64,000 bases of DNA. Origin: Isochrysis galbana. Lineage: Eukaryota; Haptophyta; Isochrysidales; Isochrysidaceae. The notes under the pieces are model-generated. The model had not been told where the DNA came from. It saw only the letters and a list, made by a program, of their open reading frames with translations, and did not search any database. Positions 10,331-19,740 of the stretch are shown here, in pieces. The position numbers and the translations under genes were made by a program. The DNA lies in contig CM030932.1 of the NCBI GenBank assembly GCA_018136815.1, positions 6,548,915 to 6,612,914 on the forward strand. Reading direction: 5' to 3'. The number at the start of each line of letters is the position of its first letter. Positions within the stretch are counted from its first letter, which is position 1.

Positions 10331-10429
10331 GGGGGGACAGGGTTGCTAGAAATTTTGTTTGTGAATATGACAGCAATGGCATCAACCCGTGTGCAGGTGA
10401 GAAGAGCCCCATGAGCGAACGGATGATGG

Positions 10430-10716
10430 CAAGCGGCGCGCCGGCAGCTAGCGCGGAATGCGGTTCTTGCGGGGAGCTGGCAGCCCCCTCCGAACCACGC
10501 CTCGTCCCCCCCCCCCGCCCGCCGTCCCCCGTCTCCGCCGCCACTCTGCTCTCGCCCCTCTCCCCCAAAGCTCCCCCCCCCCTCCCGCTACGAGAACAAG
10601 TAGAAACGAGGTCGTGTCAGAGCAAGGCTGCTCTCACTCTTGGAGATTGCCTGCGAGGGCGCGCCGGCTGCTAGCGCGGAATGCGGTTCTTGCGGGGAGC
10701 TCATGGAGCTTTCCTC
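10430..10716 (+). repeat. 50-bp direct duplication
   Basis: A segment reading gctagcgcggaatgcggttc then ttgcggggagct is present at about 10435-10483 and again at 10660-10702, separated by a C-rich stretch. A further GGGACTCG-type short repeat lies at 10850-10920. Confidence 0.75.
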
Positions 10717-11242
10717 GGGGATGACTACGGGCATGGTGATCGACGCACGACGCACGACGCACGGAGGGCGCGGAAGTGCGGAAGGAGGCTTGAGGGAGGT
10801 GGTGGCAGGCGACTGGGGGTGGCTCAGGCGCGTGCTTGGCTTGTATTGACTCGTTGACTCAGGGTATAGACTCGGGAACTCGGGGGGACTCGCTTGGGAA
10901 CACGGAGGGACTCGACGAAGTTGCTACAAAAAACACTCACTAGAAACCCAAAAACCAAAGTCCTTGGTCCTTGGGCTCAGAAAAATAACGTAAACACTCC
11001 GGAATCATACGATAAACAAACCCCTCCCGCGCGGCGAAGGCTGAGGTGGAGTGAAGGAAAGCGGGCGAGGCTGCGGAGATACTGTGCAGGGTCGCGCGCG
11101 CGGCGAGATTAATAAGAAGTTTTTTTTTACTCCGGAGGAGTAGAACCACTCCTACAAAACAACTCGGGCTAGACAAGTAACTTGTAGAGGAGAAGAGAGG
11201 GGAGGGGGAGAGGGAGAGGTTGAGAGAGAGAGGGCGAGAAAG

Positions 11243-13883
11243 TTGGCAGCAAGCCCTCGCCGCTCTCCCCCCCTCCCCCCCCCCTCTCGCGGCCCGAGGG
11301 CTCACGGGCACGGCGCGCGGCGATGGCTCCGCTCAAGGGCAGGCCACGGCAAGGCCCAGGGCCAGACCCTCGTCTCGCGCTACAGACTCGGAGAGGAGAT
11401 TGGGAGGGGAGAGCGTCTACAAGGTGAGAGAGCCACGGGACGGGGAGGGGGAGGGGGAGGGGGAGGGGGAGGGGGAGGGGGAGGGGGAGGGGGAGGGGGA
11501 GGGGGAGGGGGAGGGGAGGGGGAGGGGGAGGGGGAGGGGGAGGGGGAGGGGGAGGGGGAGGGGGAGGGGGAGGGGGAGGGGGAGGGGAGGGGGAGGGGGA
11601 GTGTGAGGAGGAGGGGGAAGAGGGAGAAGGCAACGCCATGCGCTCTTCTCGACTGGGCCCCACTTTCTCTCCCGATCTTTCCCTCTCTTTCCCTCCTGCA
11701 CGCGCATGCGCATGCACACCGCCACGAATCTCCCGACCTCTTTGGAAGGAGGATGGGGAGCGAGGGAGGGAGGGGCGGAGGGCCTGTTCGAGCGATCACT
11801 TGATCATTCGATGAATCACTCGCCCCCTGGTGGTCTGTTGCTGCTGATCCTGCGCATGGCCCCCATCCTTGCGTGCCAACCCACCTCTGCAGGCCCTCAA
11901 CATCCAGACGGGAGGCATGGTGGCAATCAAGCAGGTGACGCTGCGCGGCGTCTCCACGGAGCAGCTCAATCTGCTTCAGCGGGAGATCAACCTGCTGAAG
12001 CTGCTCACCAATCCTTACATCGTGGAGTACATTGAGTCGTTCAGTACTAAGGACACGTACATCGTGATATGGCTCGTCGCAGATTGTCAAGAAGTTTCGC
12101 CGGCTGAATGAGTTACTCGTCGGCCTCTACACGCTGCAGGCACGCGCTTCCTCCCGCCCTTCCCTTCCACGTCTCCCAAGCATTGCTCAAACAAAACGGA
12201 GTCTAAATGCCAACATATGAAGAGCTCAATTGGGTCGGCGCGACTGGACCTGCGCCTGTGTTCACGCAGTAAAGCCTTGCTATGGCGAATCGCCCATGTT
12301 GGCGAGCAGCCATGTAGCAACTCCATCCCTGTGGATGCCGACCTAGCTTGCTTGCAGGCTTCTGTACACATCTGACACGTCGCATCTGCGTGGTGCTGCT
12401 ATGACAAGGGTGGACAGTGCTGATACCTGCACTTTGCACGGGCATCGTGCATTGCGGGAACAGCTCGGGAGAGGCGGCGGCAGGAGCAGCACATCACCAT
12501 AAGGCCTGGCTTGTCCCTCTCGTGGCACAATGATTTGCTCTCCAATCTGCTGTGGTGTCAGCATTCGACCTCGGCGTGCCATCACACGTTTGATCCGCTT
12601 CTGTTGATCAGGTACTCGAGGGACTGCACTTCCTCCACGAGGAGGGTGTGATCCATTGTGACATCAATGGAGCCATCATCCTTATTTCGACAGGAGGCAC
12701 AGTGAAAGTTGCCGACTTCGGCGTCGCCACCAAGCTGGAGGCGACCGGTCTCGATACGCAGGTGTGTATTGTCCAAACACGGATATGCATCACCCTGAGC
12801 GTACCCGGATCCAGTAGTTGCAGCGCCCAAGAGCCGATGGCCGGGCTTTCTCGAACACAATTGAACATCCAAATGGCGGCCCTGCCATAGGATGTTGTCT
12901 TGTTGCCACACCCCTTCTTCCGTCACGCACGGAGGTGAGCTGAGAACCGAGTGGTACACTGAGAGCCTGGCCACTCGCCATGCGGTAGGCCAATTCAGTG
13001 GTTGGCACTCCCCATTGGATGGCGCCAGAGATTATTCAGATGTCGGGCTTCACAACAGCCTCCGACATCTGGTCCGTCGGCTGTACCGTGGTCGAGCTCA
13101 TTTCCGGGGCTCCGCCGAACTATGAGATGGCTCCGATGTCGGCACTCTTCCGGATCGTTCACGACCCGGTGAGCGTAGGCTTCGCTAGTGCATGGCCGAA
13201 TGGAGTGTGCCAAGTGAAGCAGTTCATGTCAAGCACAACTGGCCCGGTGTTGCACGAGGTCCCAACCAGATGTTCGTCTGAAGGCCCCGAGAAGGGGCCG
13301 TGTTTGCCCACTCCTTCCTCTCAACAGGCTCACGTCCACCCCCCTCCCCCTCCCTGGCCTTCTGCAGCACCCACCTCTCCCACCCGGCATCTCACAACCT
13401 CTGACGGAGTTTCTACTTCTCTGCTTCAAGAAGGATACTGCACAGCGCCCCAACGCCATGCGGCTGAAGACCCACCAACGGCTCACTCGCCGGCACGACG
13501 CTACGGTTGTTGCAACTGATGAGATGGATGCTGGGCCCCACTCTGTTGCCTCATTGATGGAGCGGTCGCTCGAACCCCCCTGGCCAAATGTCATACTCAC
13601 ATCCGTTGGCGGCGGTGGAGCGACGCCCGCAGCAGCGCCCCGAGCACATTCTACCAAAGGAGGAGACGATTCGCGCGGTCGAGGAGATCCTAGCGAATGG
13701 CCTTTCCCTCCGACCAACACCGCGAGACACGCCGAGGTGAGCGCCGCAAGATACATCTATGTGTGCCCTCACTCTGAGGGATGCACAAGGTCACACAGCG
13801 CAGCTTTGTGGGCCGCGATGCCGAGCGCCGGCCCCGTCGTGAGGCTGCCTCTCTCCTCGCGCGTTTATGGCATCCTCGCCTAA
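11243..13883 (+). pseudogene. MAP3K-epsilon/Cdc7-type protein kinase gene, decayed (pseudokinase)
   Basis: Exon-like blocks in order: RYRLGEEIGRG near 11378-11412, with SVYK in another frame just before a gtgag donor at 11426. Then 11893-12139 (ALNIQTGGMVAIKQV; REINLLKLLTNPYIVEYIES), 12612-12761 ([30 protein letters not shown]), 12999-13168 ([34 protein letters not shown]) and 13367 onward ([18 protein letters not shown]). This is the order of the MAP3K-epsilon/Cdc7/SepH family. Lesions: about 8 nt lost in the glycine loop; the hinge lost with a frameshift near 12073 (IVKKFRRLNELLVGLYTLQ follows in another frame); HRDxKxxN replaced by HCDINGAII, losing the catalytic Lys and Asn; a 1-nt mismatch at the 12761/12999 junction; and a GC rather than GT donor at 12140. 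The DFG motif and the VAIK lysine remain. It is most likely a pseudogene, or an unusual pseudokinase if splicing is non-canonical. Confidence 0.75.
11436..11602 (+). repeat. (GGGGGA)n hexanucleotide repeat inside the first kinase intron
   Basis: About 27 nearly perfect GGGGGA units with two GGGGA interruptions lie between the donor at 11426 and the exon at 11893. The G-strand has high G-quadruplex potential. The Gly/Glu and Pro/Leu frames over it are artefacts. Confidence 0.97.
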
Positions 13884-14660
13884 TGCGTACACACCCTTGA
13901 ACACGCTTCTCAGGGGCGATGCTGCTAAGGGCTGCACGGCCATCTACGAAGCCATCTCCAGTGTCTCGTCCTCCAACGTGCCGAACTCGGCCATCGATGC
14001 CGATCGAGCCCAGACGATCTGCTCTCCGACCAATCCTACGGGCGCGCATGCCTCGCTTCGCGCCACTGGTGGTGTTTGCCCTCCGAACCCAAGCCATCGG
14101 TGCACGCATTTGCATGGGTCTTCTTCCTCGGCTTTCTCTCTGGGACTGAATTCACACGCCCTTACGTCGCATTCTGTTTCAACGATCAGCGGCTGCAAGG
14201 ACGCCTCTTCCAGCTCTCACTCCTTCTCGCACGGCGGGCCCCATCATGGCTCCCCACCTGAGCGTGGTGAACGCTATCCTCGGGCCATCATTGGGTCGTG
14301 GCGATCGAATCCGTATGCGGGCTCGACTCCGCAACCTGAGCCGGGCCGTTCTATGAATCTGATTGGCGATGCATACCTCGAGGAGATGGTGGCGGCGGCG
14401 GCAGCGGCACAGCAACGGCTTGACCACGGCCGCTCGAATGTGGAGGCCCCACCTCCCTGGGGGCGATGTTCTAGCCGTGGTGGCAGCTTCTCAGAGAGGC
14501 CCCAGGAGCAAAAATCGCGCTTCTGGGGCGATCTGCTTAGTCCTCAAGTCAAGGGCAGTTCCGCCTCCCTGTCGTCATCCGCTTCCGAGCGCGGTGCACG
14601 CGCGCACAACACCTGTCGGTGCACGCACCGCCGCATTCGCGCCTTGTGCAGTTTAAAGTT
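13884..14660 (+). other. Ser-rich open frame downstream of the kinase blocks
   Basis: A frame starting in the last kinase exon's vicinity (ATG at 13867) stays open to 14892. Its first 260 codons are Ser/Pro/Gly-rich with FSLGLNSHALTSHSVSTISG and MNLIGDAYLEEMVAAAAAAQ. It may be the regulatory tail of the same kinase gene after a further intron, or an unrelated frame. After about 14660 it enters a dispersed repeat, so the 3' end is not native. Confidence 0.3.
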
Positions 14661-14699
14661 AGTATTGGTCGGGTGGCTTGCGCCAAAAACTCTTTCCTG

Positions 14700-14915
14700 G
14701 CCAGAGGTCGTGCGTGCACACCACCAAGCGTTCGTCGTGTTGGCATCCTCTCCTCGCGTGACGGAGGGGGGGAGAGGGGGGGAGAATCGCACCATTTCCT
14801 GGCGACGATTTTCGTGGCGGCAGGTGGCCCCCCCTGAAGGTTTTTTATTGGGCCTCGCGCCACGGTCAAAAAAGCAGCCCAACCCTTACTAATAGTTAAA
14901 AAAACCCTGTTAGAC
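14700..14915 (-). repeat. Dispersed repeat, family B, inverted copy
   Basis: The minus strand reads aacagggtttttttaactat, taagggttgggctgc, gaccgtggcgcgaggcccaa, taaaaaaccttcaggggggg. The same sequence is present on the plus strand at 19482-19660. A short related piece (gaccgttgcggatgcccaat) is near 50.39 kb. Confidence 0.85.
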
Positions 14916-15282
14916 CGGCCTACATCGAGCTCTCCTCGACGGTGCTTCAGGGACGGCGCCACAGGGCGGTGGAAGGACTTGAGGTTGAAGGATTGTTTAG
15001 ATATCCTTGTGGTGGGCATGCTCAAAACTTTTGGAAAGTTCACCAAAAGGAAACTGAGCTTGCGATGACGGTGAGATTCAATCCACGCTCTCTCAGCGGT
15101 GTACAAGCGGATCGGACGTGCGTACCACTGTGCCGCAGGCAGACGAGTATAATAACTATGGCAGAAGTGGCATTTGGATGACAAAGTTTGTTGAGTCCCA
15201 TCACCGTGTACCAGAGAATGTTTTGGGATGGCTTTGAGGTCTGATTCTTCTGAGAATTCGACGCGGCTGCCGCGCGTCGGAT

Positions 15283-15750
15283 GTGACAGTCAGTGATGGT
15301 GCATCAGTACTGATATCAGCTTTTTACATTAGTATCAGCTCACCTCGAGCTGATAAATGATGTCAGTTGTCAGTTGTCAGCAGCTTGGAGCGGGGAGAAA
15401 ACAAAACATGCAGTCCCCTTTACTTTCTACATCCAAAAAAAAGTGGAAAAAAATTGATTGTTATTGGAGCAGTGGGATGGGAGTTGAACCGACACTCTGC
15501 ACTGCGCATCGACACCTCACTGTCACCTGAGCCGTTTGACGCCCATACGTTCCCTCATATAGGACGTTTTGTCGTATTCACATCTGCAGCAAATATACGT
15601 GCCACGGATATCAGCTGATATTCTGCTCGCTCAGGGCCTTTGTGGTGATATCAGCTGATGAGGTCCATCAGCTTATATCAGCTATGATGTCAGTGTCAGC
15701 CTCGAAGTTGGTGTCAGCTGATGAACTGATTCACCATCACCGGTGACAGT
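15283..15750. mobile_element. Non-autonomous hAT-like element with 8-bp target duplication GTGACAGT
   Basis: The body is 15291-15742. The left end reads CAGTGATGGTGCATCAGT and the reverse complement of the right end CGGTGATGGTGAATCAGT, giving 16 of 18 positions inverted. Both sides are flanked by GTGACAGT (15283-15290 and 15743-15750), an 8-bp duplication as made by hAT transposases. The subterminal regions are packed with GATATCAGCTGATA-type palindromes, a common arrangement of transposase binding sites. It encodes no protein. The 452-bp size and structure fit a MITE. Its ends differ from those of the autonomous hAT at 20.6 kb, so a different transposase is implied. Confidence 0.85.
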
Positions 15751-15829
15751 GCTTCTTGGCCTTGCTGCGAAGCATGAGGCCCGATGTCCGCTCCCTTGAG
15801 CGGAGTCAGTGGTTGGAACAACTCAATTG

Positions 15830-16062
15830 TCTTGAAGAGTTGTTCGGTTTCTGTCTTTGGTCCAACCTTGTGTTGGGTGTAGACATCTTGGGAGCGTGCG
15901 CTCAGAAGTCGCGTGCGAGAGAGGTGTGAATCCCTCTCGGCGGGGGTACCATGTTTGGCCCCAACCCATGGGGGCCCAGTGATTGATAGCAATATCGTGT
16001 AGACCAAGGGGAACATCATTGAGCTAGCACGCTCACACAACGTCGACGGTGACAACGGTACG
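15830..16062 (-). mobile_element. LTR end plus putative primer-binding site of a copia-like element
   Basis: On the minus strand, about 16060-15952 ends in tcactgggcccccatgggtt then ggggccaaaca, and is immediately followed by tggtacccccgccgagaggg. A matching end (actatcactgggccccataa, then ggtggggccaaaca) lies at 51992-52030, next to copia RNase H sequence. A TGG-initial sequence directly after a CA-ending LTR is where a tRNA primer binds. The downstream leader on the minus strand shows no clear coding. Only the last 100 bp or so of the LTR are alignable, so the element is a remnant. Confidence 0.55.
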
Positions 16063-16100
16063 TTCCCCTCCCTTCACTTGGAGTAGATCTGACACAGAGA

Positions 16101-16330
16101 AACTATTGTTATAGTTTCAGCGATGGAGCGCGCGCCGCCCGCTCCCACCTCCCAGCCCCCCGCCGCCACGACGCCCCAACGGGGCCGCCCCAAGCCGCCG
16201 GAGCCGAAGCGCTCGCAGGCCTCTACCCCACCAGACACCGACGTCGACATGGCCCCACCGCCCTCGCCTCCTCGCCAACCCCAGAAGCAGGGGACAGGCA
16301 GAGCCCTGTTCCCTGCAGAGCAGCAGAGCC
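16101..16330 (+). mobile_element. LINE ORF1 N-terminus, copy 1
   Basis: Begins with the leader actattgttatagtttcagc and ATG at 16123, then MERAPPAPTSQPPAATTPQR and GRPKPPEPKRSQA, DTDVDMAPPPSPP. This Pro-rich ORF1 start recurs at 17210 (inverted), 20286, 61984 (inverted) and, degenerate, near 30.53 kb (inverted). The frame breaks after RALFPAEQQS where unrelated sequence begins. It is inferred to be the nucleic-acid-binding ORF1 of a LINE because the 61.98 kb copy lies upstream of a LINE endonuclease piece. Confidence 0.75.
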
Positions 16331-16868
16331 ATCTCTGGCATGCTAGTCGCATGGATGTCAAAAATCAAGAACCGCTACGAGTGGATCATGAAGGTGGACA
16401 CGGATGAGTTCGTGGCGTACGCACCGGACGGCAAGCTGGATGTGGCTTCCACGAGCTTTCACCTGCCACCAAGTACCGAAGCAGTAAATCTTGCGGTCGA
16501 GTGGGTGATTTTGGCCGATCCCATCAAGTCTGGATCGCCCACACAGAGCGAGCGAGGTACTGTCGTCAACGCGACATGGTTCAAACAGATTTACTCTGGG
16601 CCGCGGTTCCTCCCCAAGAAATTCAACCTTGGCAGCCACTGCCGTGGTGCCGTGCCGCCTGCGTCGGGGCTCGCAATCGTGCACTACCACGCTCGATCCT
16701 ACGACGAGATGATCCGAATAGCGACCCAGACACTGATAAGCCACCATTACATTAGCGCCAAGGATAATACATCCGAAATGATTGGGAAGCTTACGCGTTT
16801 AGACAAACGCCCGCATTGTCGCATCCCTTCCTGCTTCAAGGTTTATGCCGTCTTGGATGATTTGAAGG
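16325..16868 (+). pseudogene. Glycosyltransferase-like exon trapped between inverted LINE ORF1 copies
   Basis: The frame from ATG at 16340 reads MLVAWMSKIKNRYEWIMKVD then TDEFVAYAPDGKL, with later GTVVNATWFKQIYSG and LAIVHYHARSYDEMIRIA. The WIMKVDTDEF motif (a DxD-like Asp triad with the following acceptor-site blocks) resembles GT92/GT2-type glycosyltransferases that read a donor sugar nucleotide. Only the middle-to-C-terminal part of such a domain is present. The 5' edge abuts a plus-strand LINE ORF1 fragment and the 3' edge runs straight into the reverse-strand LINE copy (the frame ends in ARPRGVH, which is LINE sequence also seen near 61.65 kb). No upstream catalytic half is found, so I call it a captured or broken piece rather than a working gene. 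Confidence 0.55.
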
Positions 16869-17232
16869 CCCGCCCCCGAGGGGTGCACTGATGGTAGGAG
16901 TTGCCTCCATGGGGGTGGCAGCAGGGCTGCCACCCACCATGGGGAGTCCTTGTTGCAGTGGCATGGCTGCAGAGGCAGGCGGCAGGGCCAGAGGCTGGTT
17001 CTGTTGTTCTGCTGTAGGGAACAGGACTCTGCCTGCTCCCTGCTTGTGTGGCTGTTGGGGAGGCGAGGGCGGGCAAATCATGTCAACGTCAGTGTCGGTC
17101 AGGGGGGCGGCCTGCGAGTGCTTCGGCTCCGGCGGCTTGGGGCGGCCCCGGTGGGGCGTCGTGGCGGCGGGGGGCTGGGAGGTGGGAGCGGGCGGCGCGC
17201 GCTCCATCGCTGAAACTATAACAATAGTTTTT
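16869..17232 (-). mobile_element. LINE ORF1 N-terminus, copy 2 (inverted)
   Basis: The minus strand reads MERAPPAPTSQPPAATTPHR from 17205, then DTDVDMICPPSPP, AAMPLQQGLPMVGG and TPTISAPLGGGP. The same leader (aaaactattgttatagtttc) precedes the ATG. It faces copy 1 across the glycosyltransferase-like segment, so the two ORF1 copies form inverted flanks about 540 bp apart. Confidence 0.75.
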
Positions 17233-17404
17233 GGGGGATGTGTGTGACAAAAAAGGAAACCTCGAGTTGCACCTTCTTGAATGGCGTCGCAAATGTGCAT
17301 ATTTCTTATAAGATTCTGCCTACTATACTCATTTCCAGTAGAATACCTTAAAGATCGCGTGATAAAATCTCAATCTTGACTTAGTGAATTTTCACCCTTA
17401 GAAG

Positions 17405-17791
17405 TTAAAAGGCGTGCTTGACCACCCTATCCTCTGCCTTACGCTTTTGCGTACAAACTGACTCCTCCACAAAGCCCACCTCAGACACCCCATACATTTC
17501 CTGAATCTGGGACTCAACAGCACACGGGGGAAGCTCGCTTCGGTGGCCTTTCTCCGTCCGGACCAGCGCCCTCACGCACCCAGTGCGTGTGCACCACCGC
17601 TTCTGCCTGCCACCCTTCTTGCCGACAAAAGTTTGTGCTGTATGAGAGTGGCGCTCCCAGGCCTCCCCAGTCTGCCCGTCGGCCTCCAGCAGCCTCCCGC
17701 GCAGCCAGTCGACCGTGCACATCGTCGTCGCCCCTTCATCTCCCGCCGCCTTTGCTGCCTCGGCGGCCTCGTCGTCGTGCCGGTCGTGCAA
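17405..17791 (-). CDS. Unidentified Cys-containing protein
   Basis: A 128-codon frame reads MCTVDWLRGRLLEADGQTGE, with TFVGKKGGRQKRWCTRTGC and VRTEKGHRSELPPCAVES. Upstream, in the same frame, LCPLHDRHDDEAAEAA continues, so the start is uncertain. The pattern C-T-x-x-WL-x-GRL-x-EA also occurs in the minus-strand frame near 47.0 kb (CTRAWLQGRLPEATEG). Paired cysteines suggest a zinc-binding fold. It may be an orphan exon or a transposon-derived piece, and no function is assigned. Confidence 0.35.
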   Translation of the reverse strand: MHDRHDDEAAEAAKAAGDEGATTMCTVDWLRGRLLEADGQTGEAWERHSHTAQTFVGKKGGRQKRWCTRTGCVRALVRTEKGHRSELPPCAVESQIQEMYGVSEVGFVEESVCTQKRKAEDRVVKHAF

Positions 17792-17905
17792 AGGACACAG
17801 CGGCGCCGTGCTGGTGGCCTACTTCCCGCGCTGCACGCCGATCACATGCAGCGCGGGCGGGGAAGCCCCGGGTGCCGCTTCAGCCGCGCTACCACACCCA
17901 TCTAC

Positions 17906-18409
17906 TCCCTGGGCCTAGTTGCTCCATCAGCCTAATATTAGGTCCTGCTATCATGATATAAGGTCCACCACCCCTGATACCTGATATTAGGTCATCCATT
18001 TATATTTATATGTATAACTTTCAAAGGAAAAAGAATAGTTCGCACTATCAGGTTAGAGTCGGGAGATCGCCTAGTCACGACGACGACATTACATATACAG
18101 GCGGCGCCCAGGACAAGGAGAAGGAGGTAGGTAGGGTGAGGAAAGCGGAAAGCTCCCGGGCCCCCCTTTCATAATCACCACCCTAGAAAAAACTAGCAGC
18201 CCAGACGCCCAGACACGCAGTGCAGGAAGGAGGTCTCTGTACTAAAACTAAATAACACCATTAGCCATTCGATCTCATTACTATTATTACACTACCATAT
18301 TATAACATTAGTAACCTGATATGAGGACCTGATATTAGGTCCTGATATGAGGTGTAAGGTCGCCGAGACCTGACGACCTGACACCTGACGGAGCAACTAG
18401 GTCCCTGGG
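17906..18409. mobile_element. Non-autonomous hAT-like element with 8-bp target duplication TCCCTGGG
   Basis: The body is 17914-18401 (488 bp). The left end is CCTAGTTGCTCCATCAG and the reverse complement of the right end is CCTAGTTGCTCCGTCAG, one mismatch in 17. Both flanks read TCCCTGGG (17906-17913 and 18402-18409). Subterminal sequence on both sides repeats CCTGATATTAGGTC-type palindromes, and the core is non-coding. The 8-bp duplication and short TIR fit hAT-type MITEs. Confidence 0.88.
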
Positions 18410-19075
18410 CCTCCACCCCCCATGGATCACCGAATTCCCATGACCCATACATGGAGCGAAGGCCTGCAGAGGCGGGCGGGTGGACAGCCAGCGCGGCCGC
18501 CACCCGCCATCGCCAGGCTTATAACCTTTAGAACCACCTTAAATACACACTTTCCCCCACGGGGGGAGTTTCGTCTCCCCTAATGGCGACCGCCTTCCCT
18601 TCCCCCCCCCGCGGATCTCGCAGCTCGTCGGTGGTGGAGGTGGCAATCTCCCCCGCGCGGATGCGCTCTTCCCCCTTTCCCTTTTCCCCCCGCGCTGTCA
18701 ACTTGGCTCTCTGGCTGCTCGCTGCCCCCTCGCGAGCGGCTGGCGGCGGCGGCTGCCAGCTTGCCCCTCCTCTCTCTCTCGTCGCTGTGGCCCGCAGGTA
18801 AGAGGCCGCCCTGTGCGACCGGGACGGCGCTCGAGCCGCCGCGCCTGTCCGCCCTGCGCGCGCGCTGAGCGCCCCGCCCTCGGCAGCCGTTCCCCTCCTT
18901 CGGCGCCTACCCCACTCGTCGACAGTCGCGGCTTCATATCCTCTCTCATTTCCCTCCATCCTTCTCCCTCGCCGCGCGCGTGCGTTGGGCGGCTTCCCTT
19001 CCCTTCCTACCCCCTTTGCTTACCATTTCATCCTCCTTCTCCCTCGCCGCGCGCGTGCATTAGGCGCATGGCAAC

Positions 19076-19260
19076 TCATCGCAGAGGCGCGCGCACAGCA
19101 TCATGATTGTGGCGGTCGAGGCGGTGAGGTCGTCGAGTCGGCGGAGCGCCGCCCAGAGCGCGCCTACGAGCCGCGGCAGCAGCACTAGCACGCACTCGCA
19201 CAGGGGGCCCGCCACGCCGAGCAGTGCGGCGGCGGCCGCCGCACGCACGTCGATGTGAGC
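19076..19260 (-). pseudogene. Orphan exon of a BTAF1/Mot1-like gene (HEAT-repeat region)
   Basis: After an acceptor-like tctcgcag the minus strand reads AHIDVRAAAAAALLGVAGPL and ALWAALRRLDDLTASTATIM then LCARLCDE, ending near a possible GT donor. The block (D)VRA.AA..L..V......LW..L..LDDLTAST..IM is a conserved part of BTAF1/Mot1. I see no neighbouring exon: one side is family B repeat and the other is low-complexity sequence. A piece of the N-terminus of the same family lies on the same strand at 2.6-2.95 kb, but in the wrong transcriptional order (downstream instead of upstream). It is therefore read as a displaced fragment. Sequence within the exon is intact. Confidence 0.55.
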
Positions 19261-19481
19261 CTGCGAGACAATATGTTGCGCGTTGTCCAATTATCCATTT
19301 TTCCTTTTTGTGTCGCCACGACAATGACGGTCTATCCATTGCCGCCGGACTGGCTGGGATGTGCAGCATAAGCTCTTCTTGGTCATGAACCCCTAGTCCA
19401 GTAGAGGTAGAGGGAGCGGCAATAGAAGTGATTTCAAGCAGAGGGCCCCAAGATACTCAAAATCGAAATATGAATAGGGCG

Positions 19482-19660
19482 GTCAAACAGGGTTTTTTTA
19501 CTATTAGTAAGGGTTGGGCTGCATTTTTTGACCGTGGCGCGAGGCCCAATAAAAAACCTTCAGGGGGGGCCACCTGCCGCCACGAAAGTCTTCGCCAGGA
19601 AATGGTGCGATTCTCCCCCCCTCCCCCCCCCTCCGTCACGCGCGCTCACGCTCTACCCGT
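19482..19660 (+). repeat. Dispersed repeat, family B, direct copy
   Basis: Plus-strand copy of the repeat at 14700-14915: aacagggtttttttactatt, gggttgggctgcattttttg, gaggcccaataaaaaacctt, gaaatggtgcgattctcccc. Confidence 0.85.
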
Positions 19661-19740
19661 AAAGAATTGGCGGTCGCACCCGCGGGGGGATCGGTTCCTT
19701 TATATCTTAGCTACATTCGGCATTTGATTCCCGCCCGATG

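Noticed and set aside
15470..15550. tRNA gene on the minus strand (ggttcaactcccatcccact)
   Set aside because: A B-box-like phrase is present, but no matching 5' acceptor strand, T-stem pairing is poor, and it lies inside the hAT MITE.
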